Below, piece after piece: positions 46,192 to 56,664 of a stretch of DNA of 64,000 nucleotides. Numbering within the stretch: the stretch's first letter is position 1; the number at the start of each line of letters is the position of its first letter. This stretch comes from Neurospora intermedia (Eukaryota; Ascomycota; Sordariomycetes; Sordariales; Sordariaceae). A model generated the notes under the pieces. The model worked only from the letters and a program-made list of their open reading frames with translations. It ran no database searches and was not told the origin of the DNA. The stretch covers positions 1,860,001 through 1,924,000 of the forward strand of contig BTPP01000003.1 of NCBI GenBank assembly GCA_037102815.1, given 5' to 3'. Both the position numbers and the translations under genes were made by a program.

Positions 46192-48453
46192 CTAGTTAAG
46201 GAGATCATTGATACCGAGCCTCCCCTTGCTTTGCGCCCGCTCAGAATGAGCGCGTCCATATCTTTCCTGCTCGTCAGTCTCGCTCTGTGTCTCCGGGGTG
46301 TCAACGTCGGCATCGTAATCTTGGTAATGAATGCTATGGCTCACCAAAGCTTGTTGTTGTTGATGCTGTTGTTGCTCCTGTTGCTGCTGCTGCTGCTCCA
46401 GCTGCTGCAGCATTCCGAACGCCGGCGCTAGTTCATCAACGTCATGTTCATCATCACCATCATTTTCGTTCTCAGCCTGCGACATTCCCTGGTTCCCAAG
46501 CTCATTCTCCAGCTCCTCCACGTCCATTGGCTCCACATCTACCTCCATCTCCTCTGCCGCAACCGCCGCGTCAAGTAGGTCTTCAACATTGCCGCTGGCG
46601 CCGCCTTCCTCCCCAGCAGGGGCACTGGCGCTCTGGCGCTGACTCCGTCCCCTCGGCCTCAAAGTCTCATCCCTCTTATCCACAAACCACTTAACACTCT
46701 CCGCACTCGGATTAACGGGGTTTCTCGCTCTGAACACTTGGGCAACATCCCAAAGCGTCTGGAGTGCCTCCTCATCCCCCTTTTGCTCCCGGAGTCGCAG
46801 AATCTTGTCGCTATCAACCCAGGCAGCCTTCATCTTAACGAACAGCCGCCGATCGTTGTGGTAGCGCTGGATTTCCTCGGGCGTCATGTCGTTTGTCGGG
46901 TGGTATTTGGGCGTGGTGCGCAGCGAGGGGACGGCCTGGCCAAAGACGTCTGCTACTGTCGAGTGATATTCATTGGTCTTGTGCGTGGTGGGGTAGTTTT
47001 GGAAGGAATAGCTTTCGTAGCCCAGGGGCGGGCTTGGGACCGCAGGGCCGCCATAGGGAGTCTTCATGCGCAAGATCGAGTTGAGACTGTGCTGGTGGAA
47101 GGCGTCGAAATCGGCGCGTTGAGGGATGTTGTTGTTAAGGGACTGAGGAGCAGGAGGGGCGGAACTGGCGCGGGGTGAGGGTTCTTGCCAGGTGTCGGGA
47201 ATGGGGCGGAAGGTCATGAGGGAGGGAAATTCTTTCAGCTTCGAGTCGAAGATGCTTCGGTAAAGAACCATGATCAGGTTCTGTTTGCGCTGTTGCTCGC
47301 GGGAGATGGGCGACTTCGCTGGTCGTGAATCGGATCGGAAGTCCTCCCCAGCTAGATGGACAGCTGATGGACTGCCGGCCTGATTCTGGTTGCTCATACG
47401 GTCCAGGGCCCTCGCCATTGCGCCGCGAACGGGTCGACCAGACGCGGCAGTGAGCTCAGTCGGCAGATGTTCGAAATCCCTGAGTAAAGACATGTTGCTC
47501 AAAGGGGAAGGTTTGACGGGAGCGTTGCTGGAGGTTTGGCTCTGCGGGACATGGCGATGATGCTGCTGCTGCTGCGGTTCAGTGAAGTGTAGGTGACGGG
47601 AAACGCGACTGACTTCACTTGTAGCGTGACTGGGCGAGGTTTCTAGTTCGTCGACACATTGGTTTTGTTGTATTGTGCGACGGGGCTCACTTTGCTGACA
47701 CTGAGCAAGTTCCTCTTGTTGCTCAACGCGACGAGGTTGTCGTGGGGTGCGACTGGTCTGGCTAATGCGATCGTAGGCAACTGTCGCTGATCTGCGCGGG
47801 TTGGGGCGATAACTAGCCGCAGTGTAAGCTGCGTCAAGTTCGATATTAAACTGTGATTCGGAACACTGGGAGTCGGTAGCCGATGGCTCTCGACTGGCCC
47901 TGTGAGGTAGCGACTTCTGCCTTTTAGAATGGGGCGTGTAGTCCTCGTCTTCATCTCCATCCGCTTGACGGCGTGGCATTGTAGCACTTGTGGGGGCTGG
48001 GAAGCATTCGGGAGGAAACAGGGTGCGCAAAGAGGGCAGTTGCGGTTGGTGTTGGATAGAGGGTGAAGAGGAGACCGAGAGTGAAGAGGTCGTGTCCGCA
48101 TTGCTGGGCTGGGCGCGAGCAGTAGCGCGTGGTCTTTTAATCGTACGCTTCGGTGCCGGTTCCGTTGTACTCCAGTCCGTTTCGGCAATGTCAACGAAAT
48201 GCCTGCCGTCCCCCTCCAGCATCTTTGCAAAGACACATAGTTTGCAGACATAAAAGGGGCAAACTTTGCACCGGAGGAGGAAGTCTGGTGCCCTCCGATT
48301 GCATGTGTCGCACATCTGGATTTTCCCAAAGCGCTTCTCCCACCCCTGATGGGAAGGTTTTCTTTTTGAACCACTGTTTGCTGTGATTTCGGCGGCTTTT
48401 CTTTTGGTGCCAGCACACCCAATTCTGGTGTATTGGCCGCTCTTTGAGTCCAT
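46192..48453 (-). CDS. Unrecognised protein with N-terminal Cys cluster and C-terminal polyQ
   Basis: Single exon, 753 aa, start at 48453. I do not recognise a named family. Residues 48-73 form C-X2-C-X10-C-X2-C-X4-C-X2-C, a zinc-binding-type cluster, followed at ~105-115 by a basic RTIKRPRATAR stretch that could be a nuclear signal. The middle (115-400) is Ser/Gln/Arg-rich and disordered. Residues ~470-640 look folded and probably conserved (TVADVFGQAVPSLRTTPKYH; MTPEEIQRYHNDRRLFVKMKAAWVDSDKILRLREQKGD). The tail is acidic and then Gln-rich (CAG repeats at about 46350-46415). A nuclear or chromatin role is a guess from composition. An N-terminal exon further upstream cannot be excluded. Confidence 0.75.
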   Translation of the reverse strand: MDSKSGQYTRIGCAGTKRKAAEITANSGSKRKPSHQGWEKRFGKIQMCDTCNRRAPDFLLRCKVCPFYVCKLCVFAKMLEGDGRHFVDIAETDWSTTEPAPKRTIKRPRATARAQPSNADTTSSLSVSSSPSIQHQPQLPSLRTLFPPECFPAPTSATMPRRQADGDEDEDYTPHSKRQKSLPHRASREPSATDSQCSESQFNIELDAAYTAASYRPNPRRSATVAYDRISQTSRTPRQPRRVEQQEELAQCQQSEPRRTIQQNQCVDELETSPSHATSEVSRVSRHLHFTEPQQQQHHRHVPQSQTSSNAPVKPSPLSNMSLLRDFEHLPTELTAASGRPVRGAMARALDRMSNQNQAGSPSAVHLAGEDFRSDSRPAKSPISREQQRKQNLIMVLYRSIFDSKLKEFPSLMTFRPIPDTWQEPSPRASSAPPAPQSLNNNIPQRADFDAFHQHSLNSILRMKTPYGGPAVPSPPLGYESYSFQNYPTTHKTNEYHSTVADVFGQAVPSLRTTPKYHPTNDMTPEEIQRYHNDRRLFVKMKAAWVDSDKILRLREQKGDEEALQTLWDVAQVFRARNPVNPSAESVKWFVDKRDETLRPRGRSQRQSASAPAGEEGGASGNVEDLLDAAVAAEEMEVDVEPMDVEELENELGNQGMSQAENENDGDDEHDVDELAPAFGMLQQLEQQQQQQEQQQHQQQQALVSHSIHYQDYDADVDTPETQSETDEQERYGRAHSERAQSKGRLGINDLLN
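46345..46415 (-). repeat. CAG repeat encoding polyglutamine
   Basis: Runs of CAG with a few CAA/GAG/CAT interruptions encode Q6, Q3 and Q4 blocks near the C-terminus of the 753-aa protein. The tract is likely length-variable between strains. Confidence 0.8.
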
Positions 48454-50801
48454 TGGGATATGACAAGAACTCCGGGTGAGGTATGGTGACTGTCGGTGGT
48501 GGTAGTGGTGAAGAAGGCCAAAGTAAATCGAGAAGACGGGTAGATTATGGTCGACAAAATAGGGGTTGCAGAGAACAAGAGGGAAGGAATGACTCTAGAC
48601 TGGGGGGCTATCAACGTTATTATACCATGGGCAGAAAGAATCTATCTCCATGGTTGTCATGGAAGGTGAATGGGTGCTGTGTGCCCCCCGGGCGTAGGGG
48701 AGGAAAGACTCAGGTTGGGATAAGTTAGAAGGTGAAGAGAAAAGGTTTGAACTCCCGGTTTCTCGTTTGGTTGGCTTTTGCTCTTTTGGATGGATGTGCA
48801 GAGCACTCGCTCTTCACGTCCTAGAACAACTGTGTATGGATGGTGATTTGAACCTGAACCTGGTATTCTAGAGATGCAATCCGGTGTGCTAGTGCACTTC
48901 TCAGAGCCTTTGCCCACTTCAAACAGATAGCATGCCTCCCTGAAGGTGAACCATTCTTGTCCTCCACGGTGATTCTAGTCTATATTCCATCAAACCCAAC
49001 CCTGACCGTAACTCGTTGCAGTTATACTACCGCCTTGGCCACTCACCTCCTTGATCCATATGACAGCAAAACAGGAGAAGGTCAGAAATAGATGGTAGGT
49101 GGTAAGCTCTTACTGACTCTCCTGTTCCTGGGTGTAGAATTCCGGTATCAATATCCGGGATGAAGCTGGTTCAAGGTTTGGGGACTGTTACACTGTGGCC
49201 CATGAGTACTTCAATTGCTCAGGTTTCTTTTTTTCCTTTGAGAAGATAGATTGCGGTTTGATGAGAGATAGAAGGAGTTTCTTGTTGGCTTGGCAAGTCA
49301 CTTGACTGTTGGCTTGTCTTTACAAGTATAAAGAGTTCCGATTTCCGCTGAGTGAGACGAAAGGGGATGGAACAGAAGGTTGAGATCGTGAAGAGAGCTG
49401 ACGGCTTCCTGTCACTCACGCCAGTTTTTCAAACTGCCACCAGTTAGTCTGTCCATAGAGTAGGTCTCCAATTTCCGATGAGCGCCGAAGGGATGAGAGT
49501 AGACGATGTTTGTCGGCCGACGGGCCAGATGCTCGTTAGTCGTCGTAAACGGGGTAGTTTCGGAACCGGTGCCAAGACTGAGGCTCCGAAATGTCGAATG
49601 GCCAAAGCCTGTTGCTGTTTTGTGTTTCATGCCCATCTGAGACCACACGCCTTGGCACAAATAACTTGATCGTCACTACCCGAGCGAGCTACTATCAGCT
49701 CAAAGGTTTGAGGACGCATCAGAGGGACTCCCATCAACCGGACATACTCACAGTGCCGGCGCACATCACGATGTGGTACCTGGCTGATTAACCTGCCATC
49801 CATCGTCTGGATGGATAAACCCTGTAAGCCAATCCCAAACGATTCCGGCCCTTCATCTCATCCCCAGTGTGTTTTCATTGGTCAATCACTTCATTTGATC
49901 TTACGCGTGTGCATCGCGTTTGGCTGGCGTTGGACGCCTTTCCACTTTCCAGCGTCATCCGCCTCAGTGACACAATCGGCCATGTGTCTTTGCCCGTTCG
50001 GCTCCCTTCGCACCCGGTCCCTTTCCAGCCGCCAGTTTCTGTTTATTCTCGCCGGCCGAAATTAAATCGCTCCCTTGGCAGCCTGAACTCCAAGTCGACG
50101 AAAGAATGGTTGCATCGGTGCCTCTTCGGTTCGTCGAGGCACTCGGAAGTGGAAGCCTCAAGGCACCCCAAATATATGTACACTACACGTGTAGTGAGGG
50201 TAACACTGAAAAGCATCAGGTGGAGCACATGCGTACCTACCTAAGCTTCGCGCTTTTCATTGGTAGATCTGTGCTAGAGCATGGCGCCCCCTTGCTCGCC
50301 CCATCATGTGGCCCGCTCACGAACCACTTTTCTGACTGTGGGCTAACGGCCATGTCCCCTGTGAACCCTGGACGACACTCTGGGAGTCTTATTAGGCGCA
50401 TTATTCCTCATCAGGACCTCGTCACTTTCTTCTGACTTTTACACAACAACAACCATCTGGAACACGTCTATTCAGCCTATCGCGTAGCTTCCTGCTCCCA
50501 GCCTCAACTTCCACTTGATCGGCTACTGAATCACTCAAACTTCCTGCACGTCATCGTCCTGGAAGCCTCCTCTTGTTAGCTATCAACACACCCCTTTGCG
50601 CGCGCCGCTCATCGTCGCTTGTCGCAAGCGGGAACCACCTCAAAAACTCAATCCCAAAATAAGGAACACGAGCGCGCGCTTGTCTACCACACTCTTCCTC
50701 TTCGTCTTTGGGGTTCGAGTTTTCCAAGACGCCTACACTACACTATACATCTCGCGACCTCCTTGGAGACTGTGACCTGCGCTTCAGATCATCTAATCAA
50801 G
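48454..50801. other. Intergenic between divergent genes
   Basis: 2.3 kb with the leaders of the Cys-cluster gene (-) and the Myb gene (+). A TACCTACCTAAGC motif occurs near 50235. Frame 50619-50801 is open and in phase with the Myb gene but contains no ATG, so I treat it as leader. No other gene. Confidence 0.55.
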
Positions 50802-51776
50802 ATGCTGCTACCTTCAGCCTTTGGTTGTGACTTGTCGCAACAACTTCCACAAACACGACCTCAGCAACCTCTTTTCGTCTCACCTCCTGCCAGTCCTAAA
50901 CAAGCGCCTGCTTCAGCTGATTTGAATAATCTCTTTACCACGTCTCGGTCTCTGCAGTTTCTCATGACCTCCTCCGATCCGTTCCTCGAGCACAGCAGCA
51001 TGAGCCCGGCGATCGCAACGCAGCCTATTACTCCCCAAACGATATCCCATGGGCAATTACTCACCCCGCCCATGTCCCACGCGATGCCTCCGGTGAAGCT
51101 ACGTCTGCGCGCAAGAAAAACCTCCGAGTCATACGGATCTAGGAATGCCGATCAGCCTTCCCAGCGCAAGCGCATCATCAAGCGGCCACCTCCGTTAAAG
51201 GGGCTCAATAGGCGCCACCGCGCATTTGACGACAAACGTGGACGAGAAGAAAGCAATGAACAAGACTCAGATCAATACCAAGATCACGACGGGAACCAGC
51301 GCAACAATCAGCTGCAACAAGCTCAACAGCAGCCACAGCGGCAAACGCAACAACGACAACGAGTGACGACGCCTTCTGTACCACCCCAGTTGCTCCCACC
51401 ATTTGGCAGCCGACCACAAACCCCCCCACGGTCGCGCATAGCTCCAGAAATTATCCCTCTTGGGCTAGACCATTCGGACTATCACGCACTCCACGCCGAC
51501 ACTGCGAACGAGAGCCAACAACAAGCTACCGCGCCAGGAACCGACGTAATTGTAGAAGATGGAGAGCCGTGGAGCTCCGAGGAGGATAGTATTCTTGTTG
51601 AGCTCGTGCTGGACAAGCTCAAGCTTACAAAATCCGATTGGCAAGATTGCGCGCGCAGCATGGGCAAAGACCGCAAGAGCGTGGGAACGCGATGGAAAAG
51701 CTTGACGGTCAGTGGAGACATGGGCCTCAAATCCAACAGCAGTCGACGGAGTGGGATTCACGGAACCTGGCGTTGA
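50802..51776 (+). CDS. Myb/SANT-domain protein, single repeat
   Basis: 324 aa from the ATG at 50802 (MLLPSAFGCDLSQQL). The frame stays open upstream to 50619, but only a TTG is available there. The bulk is Pro/Gln/Ser-rich and low in complexity: TPPMSHAMPPVKLRLRARK at ~87-105, a basic stretch KRIIKRPPPLKG at ~123-135, and Gln runs at ~165-185. Residues ~254-305 form one Myb/SANT-like helix set: PWSSEEDSILVELVLDKLKLTKSDW, then CARSMGKDRKSVGTRWKSL, followed by a short basic end IHGTWR. Probably a nuclear DNA- or histone-binding regulator; the target is unknown. Single-Myb proteins with this C-terminal placement are common in Sordariomycetes. Confidence 0.75.
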   Translation: MLLPSAFGCDLSQQLPQTRPQQPLFVSPPASPKQAPASADLNNLFTTSRSLQFLMTSSDPFLEHSSMSPAIATQPITPQTISHGQLLTPPMSHAMPPVKLRLRARKTSESYGSRNADQPSQRKRIIKRPPPLKGLNRRHRAFDDKRGREESNEQDSDQYQDHDGNQRNNQLQQAQQQPQRQTQQRQRVTTPSVPPQLLPPFGSRPQTPPRSRIAPEIIPLGLDHSDYHALHADTANESQQQATAPGTDVIVEDGEPWSSEEDSILVELVLDKLKLTKSDWQDCARSMGKDRKSVGTRWKSLTVSGDMGLKSNSSRRSGIHGTWR

Positions 51777-53094
51777 GATTTCCCATGTCCTCTTTGCAAC
51801 TTTCTACTTTGTCACATTCCTTGCCACTACTAATTTCTGCCGTGGGGCCTGATATATCCACGTTGCTATTTTTACTTACTGCTATACTCGTCGGCGTGGG
51901 AACTCAGGGATTTTAGGGAAATGAGGACAGGCTGCAGTAAGAGTTTCCATCATCAGGACAATCTATACAAGCATTCTTGGGCGTTAAAGGTTACTCTTTT
52001 GTTGCCATTTACAACTTTGCTTTTGGGGGAAAAGACTGGCCAGCTTTCATGGATGGGGCGTACAAATCTGACACCAGACAGATCAACCACACGGACAAAA
52101 GATTTACTTGCTCCTTATTAGCGCTACTAAGACATATCATGGCTGGGAGACGTTTCTCCTACATTTTTGTCCAACAACAACGCGTAATCCACGTTGCTTT
52201 TCCACTCAGACGACTGTCACTTCATCCACTGTGCCGCTCCTTGATGTTTACGTCCATGTTTTACCAACCCGTTGTTCCGAATCCAGATCCAGCTCGTCGT
52301 GGCTACTCAACGGTTGTTGGCTCTTTGCTGTGTATCTTGGTGAGACGTCAAGGCACACTTCAACCCCTTACATATGTCCTAGTAGACTTGCTGCAAATGT
52401 TCGAGCGCGCTTTTAGGAACCCGCTTCTGGATCACAGGCAAGGGATGAAGTTGGCGGTGCAGTACCCGACTGAGGCCGAATCCCCAACCACCCACACAAC
52501 GCACACACAAGCCCGATGATCTCAAGCAAGTCTTTGTTTCTTTTTGCTTCTTACATTTATCCAGCGACCAGCGATCAGGTTATACTAGTCGGGATGGCTC
52601 TCATTAGTATGGTTCATTGAATCTTGAGGCTAAATGAAGAGAGCATTTTTCTTCCCCTACCCTTGGTGACTAGGGTATTATATGAGGTTACTAGATCTAG
52701 ACCTCAGCCAACCGCGGGAGAGAAGGATGAGAAATATCATGACTTGACATGCAAACACGGCAAGTTCCTTGACGATGGCGAATAGGACCCTTGTTGGTGA
52801 TGGTGAGGGTGACCCAAGTTGCCAAAGGGGAGTCAAAAGAAGAAGACTAATACTGGCCGCCGTTGGGAGTGTCCGAAGGGTAAGATCTATTGTGCGGTCA
52901 AGACTGAAATACATAGCACCAACCGACCGCTCAACAGGCTAAGGATACAGGGTTCCCTGATAAACTAAACAATTCTCCATCCACCCTTGTCATGATGGGT
53001 AAATGCATGGGAAAGGTGATGTGATGTGAAACACAATAGTAACAACAACAGTCCAGGGAGCGACCACCGGGAACCGGGAACAGCCAGTTTAGAG

Positions 53095-53132
<38 letters not shown>
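53095..53132 (+). repeat. Poly-A tract (38 A)
   Basis: Thirty-eight consecutive A, followed by GAAAAGAAATGAGG. A T/C-rich run lies 160 bp downstream. Confidence 0.85.
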
Positions 53133-53134
<2 letters not shown>

Positions 53135-54650
53135 AAAGAAATGAGGAAGAAAATGAAAGACAACATCAAGTGAGCATACCCCCTTGCCTGTCCCCTCCCT
53201 TGTCCTTCTTCCATGTCTCGCGCTTATCGGCAACATCTCCCGCTTACCTGCTCTCTTCTTCCCTTCACCCACGGGCCCGTCTGACGGTGAGACCCTTCTT
53301 TTTTCTTCTTTTTTTTTTTTTCTTCTTTTCTTTTTTCTTTTTTTGAGTTCAACAATGTTTCACATCTAGGGTTGTACTTTCCACCTACTCCATAGGTTCT
53401 TGGTAAGACACAAAGAAATGTCCCGAACACTAATGTGTGTCTCGCCATGTACACTATCTATATTTGCTGCGATGCTAGATGGTAACTGCTCGCCTGAATC
53501 ATTTGTTGCCTTATCACTCCTCTCGGCAAGTTTGCCTTTTTTTCTTCTTCTTATTTTTCTTGGCACACCATGGAGATTTTCCCGTACCGTGTAGTAGCTG
53601 CCGTGGTAACCAGGACATTGTTTCCTACGATAGATATTTTACAAACCTACAAAGGGGTGCAACAGACACTAGATCTTAAATAGTGACCTCCATTGATCCG
53701 GTGCATAAATTAGTTAGTCCGCAAAAAGCCAACCATTCCTCGGCCACGTCAAGGTCAAACTGCCAACCAAAGCCGGGCCAGTATTACGGTGCAAGCAGAT
53801 GATACTTCAAGAGACTTTGACGTGATGCGGTAACCAGCTTCCAATTCTATCACCTCAACGCCGAGGATGGTGGGTGCCTTATCAGATGGTCCTCAATTAA
53901 CATGTGTCTCCCAACTCGCATCGCCAACAACATCAAGCATTCAGTGCTTCCACCCCGAAACCCCAAGATAGACACAGAGAAATGAAGCCACTTCATTCTG
54001 AACATCCCTAACCACTCCTTCAACTCAATGGAATAAGAAAAAGAAGAAGAAAGCAAAGTTGCCGAGCTAGACTTGTAGAACCAACGACAACGCCCCAGCA
54101 GCAGAGCTACGAAAACCGCCATGCACGTTTTCATCAACGGGAAGTATGCTACACCATAAGACCACAGGGCCCGCTGTGATAGAGGGTCAGATAGCGGACC
54201 TCGCATGCCCGCTGGTGCTTGTTGCCTGGGCTTGGGCCAGGGCCAGTAGTCTGGGAAGGCGCGGGCTGGGCAGGTATCATGTCATCCGGATGTTCAAGAA
54301 GGACATGCCGACCATAAAGAAGATCAAGGAGGAGAGGCGTGTCGGCTTAGGTGTCTGATTGTTGATGACTCGGTCAGTGAGAAAGGAGTTGAAGGCAAGC
54401 TGTTCGCGGCCGCGATGGTGTTCGTGACGGAGGCTGGGGTTTTGAAGTGTAGATTAACGACGTCGGGGGGAGCTGGAGGCGGCGAGAAGGTTGGTTGAGC
54501 GTAGAACTAGGGGGTTTGTGGTGGTGGAGGAGGAGGAGGAGGAGGGGGAGGAGAAGAGCGAGGAGTATGTGGGGGAGGATGATGGAAGGGAACAGATTTT
54601 GAGAAGGGTGAAGTATGCTCGGCGGAGGGATGTGGTAGTGCTCCTTGGGC

Positions 54651-54674
54651 GGGGGGGGGGGGGGGGGGGGGGGG
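54651..54674 (+). repeat. Poly-G tract (24 G)
   Basis: Twenty-four consecutive G in an all-round purine-rich neighbourhood. Counterpart of the C26 tract at 9314-9339. Quadruplex-capable. Confidence 0.85.
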
Positions 54675-54919
54675 CAAGCGGGCAGACACCGGAACAGAAG
54701 TGATTGTTGGTTGAAATTGATGTCTTTTCGGTTTCCCTCGTGGTAATCAAGTTATCTGCTTTCATATCATTGTTATATCTGTAGTGCCGACGAGAAGGTC
54801 CAAGAGGCTGGCACATAAGATGCCCCAGAAATCTCAAGATCCGAATGAGGGTCTCCCACAGGGTTATGATATGCGCTTGTCCTTCTGCTCCATGAGGGTG
54901 GCTAACCCAACGCAACTCG

Positions 54920-55429
54920 TCATACCCAGCAGACCTTTCCCAACACCCATCTCAACGTCCACCAAGCTCCCCATATCGCAACCATGCCCGCGAGCACAAG
55001 ACTTGCAACCACAGTACGCCGCATCTGAAAGGCGTCATCGGCTTCCATGGCCATGAGTTTTCGCTGCTTGCTGTGATAATAGCCGTCCACATCCTCGACT
55101 GGTTTACCGTTCTCGTCCACGGCAGTGTAGTGATATGGGCGATACTTGTAAACTATGCGATGAAGCCATGGAGGCAGCCTGCTAGGCTGTCTTTCGGCGT
55201 GATAGTGAGAGCGATGCATAGAGTACTTCAGATCGACGATGGCAAGAGATATAAGGAAGGATACGAAGATGATCGGAGTCATGACCACCTTGGAGGTTTG
55301 TGTTAGTGAATCTGATTTAGGCTGTGCATGGGGTCACTCGTCACTCACCTTGTATAACGTGGACTGGCGCCGGATGTCGGGCTTCGCATCGCCTCGATTG
55401 CCACTGACAGGCACGGGGGGGTTGGACAT
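54920..55429 (-). CDS. Unrecognised small membrane protein, two helices
   Basis: Exons 55349-55429 and 54920-55288, with a 60-bp intron (GTGAGT...AAG), give 149 aa: MSNPPVPVSGNRGDAKPDIR... Two hydrophobic segments can be seen, residues ~28-46 (VVMTPIIFVSFLISLAIVDL) and ~116-140 (VVASLVLAGMVAIWGAWWTL). Between them is a hydrophilic loop with an aromatic/basic stretch (PPWLHRIVYKYRPYHY) and an acidic turn. The splice joins cleanly in phase and the composition is coding-like, so I think it is real. I do not recognise the family. The topology would put both ends on one side of a membrane. It is the second-nearest gene to the RidA gene's 3' end and lies on the same strand. Confidence 0.7.
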
Positions 55430-56160
55430 AATGTATGGGATGCCGGGTGCAGGATTGAAATATTATTATATGCGGGTTGTCTGGGTTGATATTTTTGAAG
55501 CTCGATGATGCAGGTTGAAAGCAGGTTCAAGACATGAAAATGCAAGAACCCGCACTTAGCAATGGTTGAGACCTAATTCCAACTGAAGCTAGCGTGTCGT
55601 ATGTGGAGTTGATGCTGAGTTTTTGCAGGTGAACTGGATGGTGGGAAATGCCCGCCGAGCTTCGCAAAGTTGATGCTGACGTTACATGTTGGTTGTTATG
55701 GTGTAAATACCTTATACTGCACAATTTGCTAGCGAATCAGTCCGGATCTTGTTGCTTTCACATGACCCCAAACTGCTGCCTATCAACAAGCATTCAGGTC
55801 TACGAATGCCCACTACCTGTTGACGCATATATGACATTGATCACCGCAAGCAGGTATATACGTGTCTATGCAATTGCAAACAATGAACCAGGACTGAAGA
55901 AGCAATCGGATGGGAGACCGGTGCAATTTATGCTTGGCGCGTCCCGGTCTGATCGGCCTGAACCGAGAGATCGCGGCGCCCCCGGATGCCGGACCATCGG
56001 GAGGGGAACGGACGAGCGTTAAACGTTGGGAGTGGGCCGAATCAACGTCACAGGTGCCAATCTCCAAATGCCGTCATCAGGTTGATTTCACTCATCTCTC
56101 ATTTGTAGCTAACGAAAACAACGCTGCTTCCCTGTTTTCACTTGCTTGCTGCCTGTGCAT
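55430..56160. other. Intergenic
   Basis: Upstream region of the 149-aa membrane protein and 3' region of the RidA gene. Nothing further seen. Confidence 0.6.
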
Positions 56161-56664
56161 TTAGGGGAGGGCAATGCACTCAATCTCAACATCGACACCC
56201 TTGGGAAGCTGGTAAACAGCAACGCAGCTGCGAGCAGGCTTGTGGGTGAACCACTTGGAGTACTCCTCGTTCATGGCCTGAAGAGCGTTTAGTAGATTGC
56301 GAGGTCAAGACGAGGCTCAGACTCAGTAAAGACTCACAGCAAAGTTGCTCATGTCAGTAAGGAAGGCATTGACCTTGACGACCTTCTCGATGGACGAGCC
56401 AGCGGCCTCAAGGACAGCCTTGAGGTTCTTGATGCAGGCGGCAGTCTTCTCCTGGATGGTACCCTCGACGAGGTTGCCCTCAGAGTCGCAGGGGATCTGG
56501 CCAGAGCAGTAGATGGCAGCGGGGGTCTTGATGGCGTGAGAGTAGGGACCGGCAGCTAGATACAGTTCAAGACAGGTTAGTCATCACCGAACTGGTGAGT
56601 CTTGATACATCCCAGAGCACGTACGAGGAGCGGCGTCCTTGGAGAAGACAGGAGTGGCAGACAT
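56161..56664 (-). CDS. RidA/YjgF/UK114 family (Hmf1/Mmf1-like) reactive-intermediate deaminase
   Basis: Hydrolyses reactive 2-aminoacrylate and other enamine/imine products of PLP enzymes, protecting amino-acid metabolism; older names call it L-PSP endoribonuclease. Exons 56625-56664, 56338-56555 and 56161-56277 (introns 69 and 60 bp) give 124 aa, the usual length. Landmarks: [10 protein letters not shown] near the N-terminus, [39 protein letters not shown], and the substrate-binding Arg in [24 protein letters not shown]. The start [13 protein letters not shown] has no long presequence, so a cytosolic (Hmf1-like) location is likelier than mitochondrial. The intron phases restore the motifs exactly. 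Confidence 0.94.

Larger units (their letters stand above)
51777..54919. other. Intergenic between convergent genes, rich in homopolymers
   Basis: 3.1 kb with A38 (53095-53132), a T/C-rich run (about 53295-53345), GGA-type repeats (54525-54565) and G24 (54651-54674). Frames at 51977-52519 and 53850-54206 have no family support. A plus-strand stretch 54146-54470 has somewhat coding-like composition (RYHVIRMFKKDMPTIKK; KGVEGKLFAAAMVFVTEAG) but is broken between frames. It could be a gene remnant, at low confidence. Confidence 0.5.

Noticed and set aside
48835-48900. Minus-strand tRNA-like sequence with a GGTTCAAATC B-box
   Set aside because: The T-stem does not pair (CAGG against CACC) and no acceptor stem can be drawn.
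50619-50801. 61-codon N-terminal extension of the Myb protein
   Set aside because: It starts with TTG, contains no ATG, and its composition looks like leader DNA. ATG 50802 is preferred.
51712-51741. Possible 3' intron in the Myb gene (GTCAGT...CAG)
   Set aside because: 30 nt is too short to splice, and the unspliced ending IHGTWR-stop looks like a natural C-terminus.
51977-52519. 180-codon plus-strand frame after the Myb gene
   Set aside because: No ATG at its start, no recognisable domain, and it lies in the expected 3' UTR.
54146-54470. Coding-like plus-strand stretch
   Set aside because: The two readable pieces are in different frames with no credible splice sites joining them. It could be a gene remnant, but the evidence is too thin to call.
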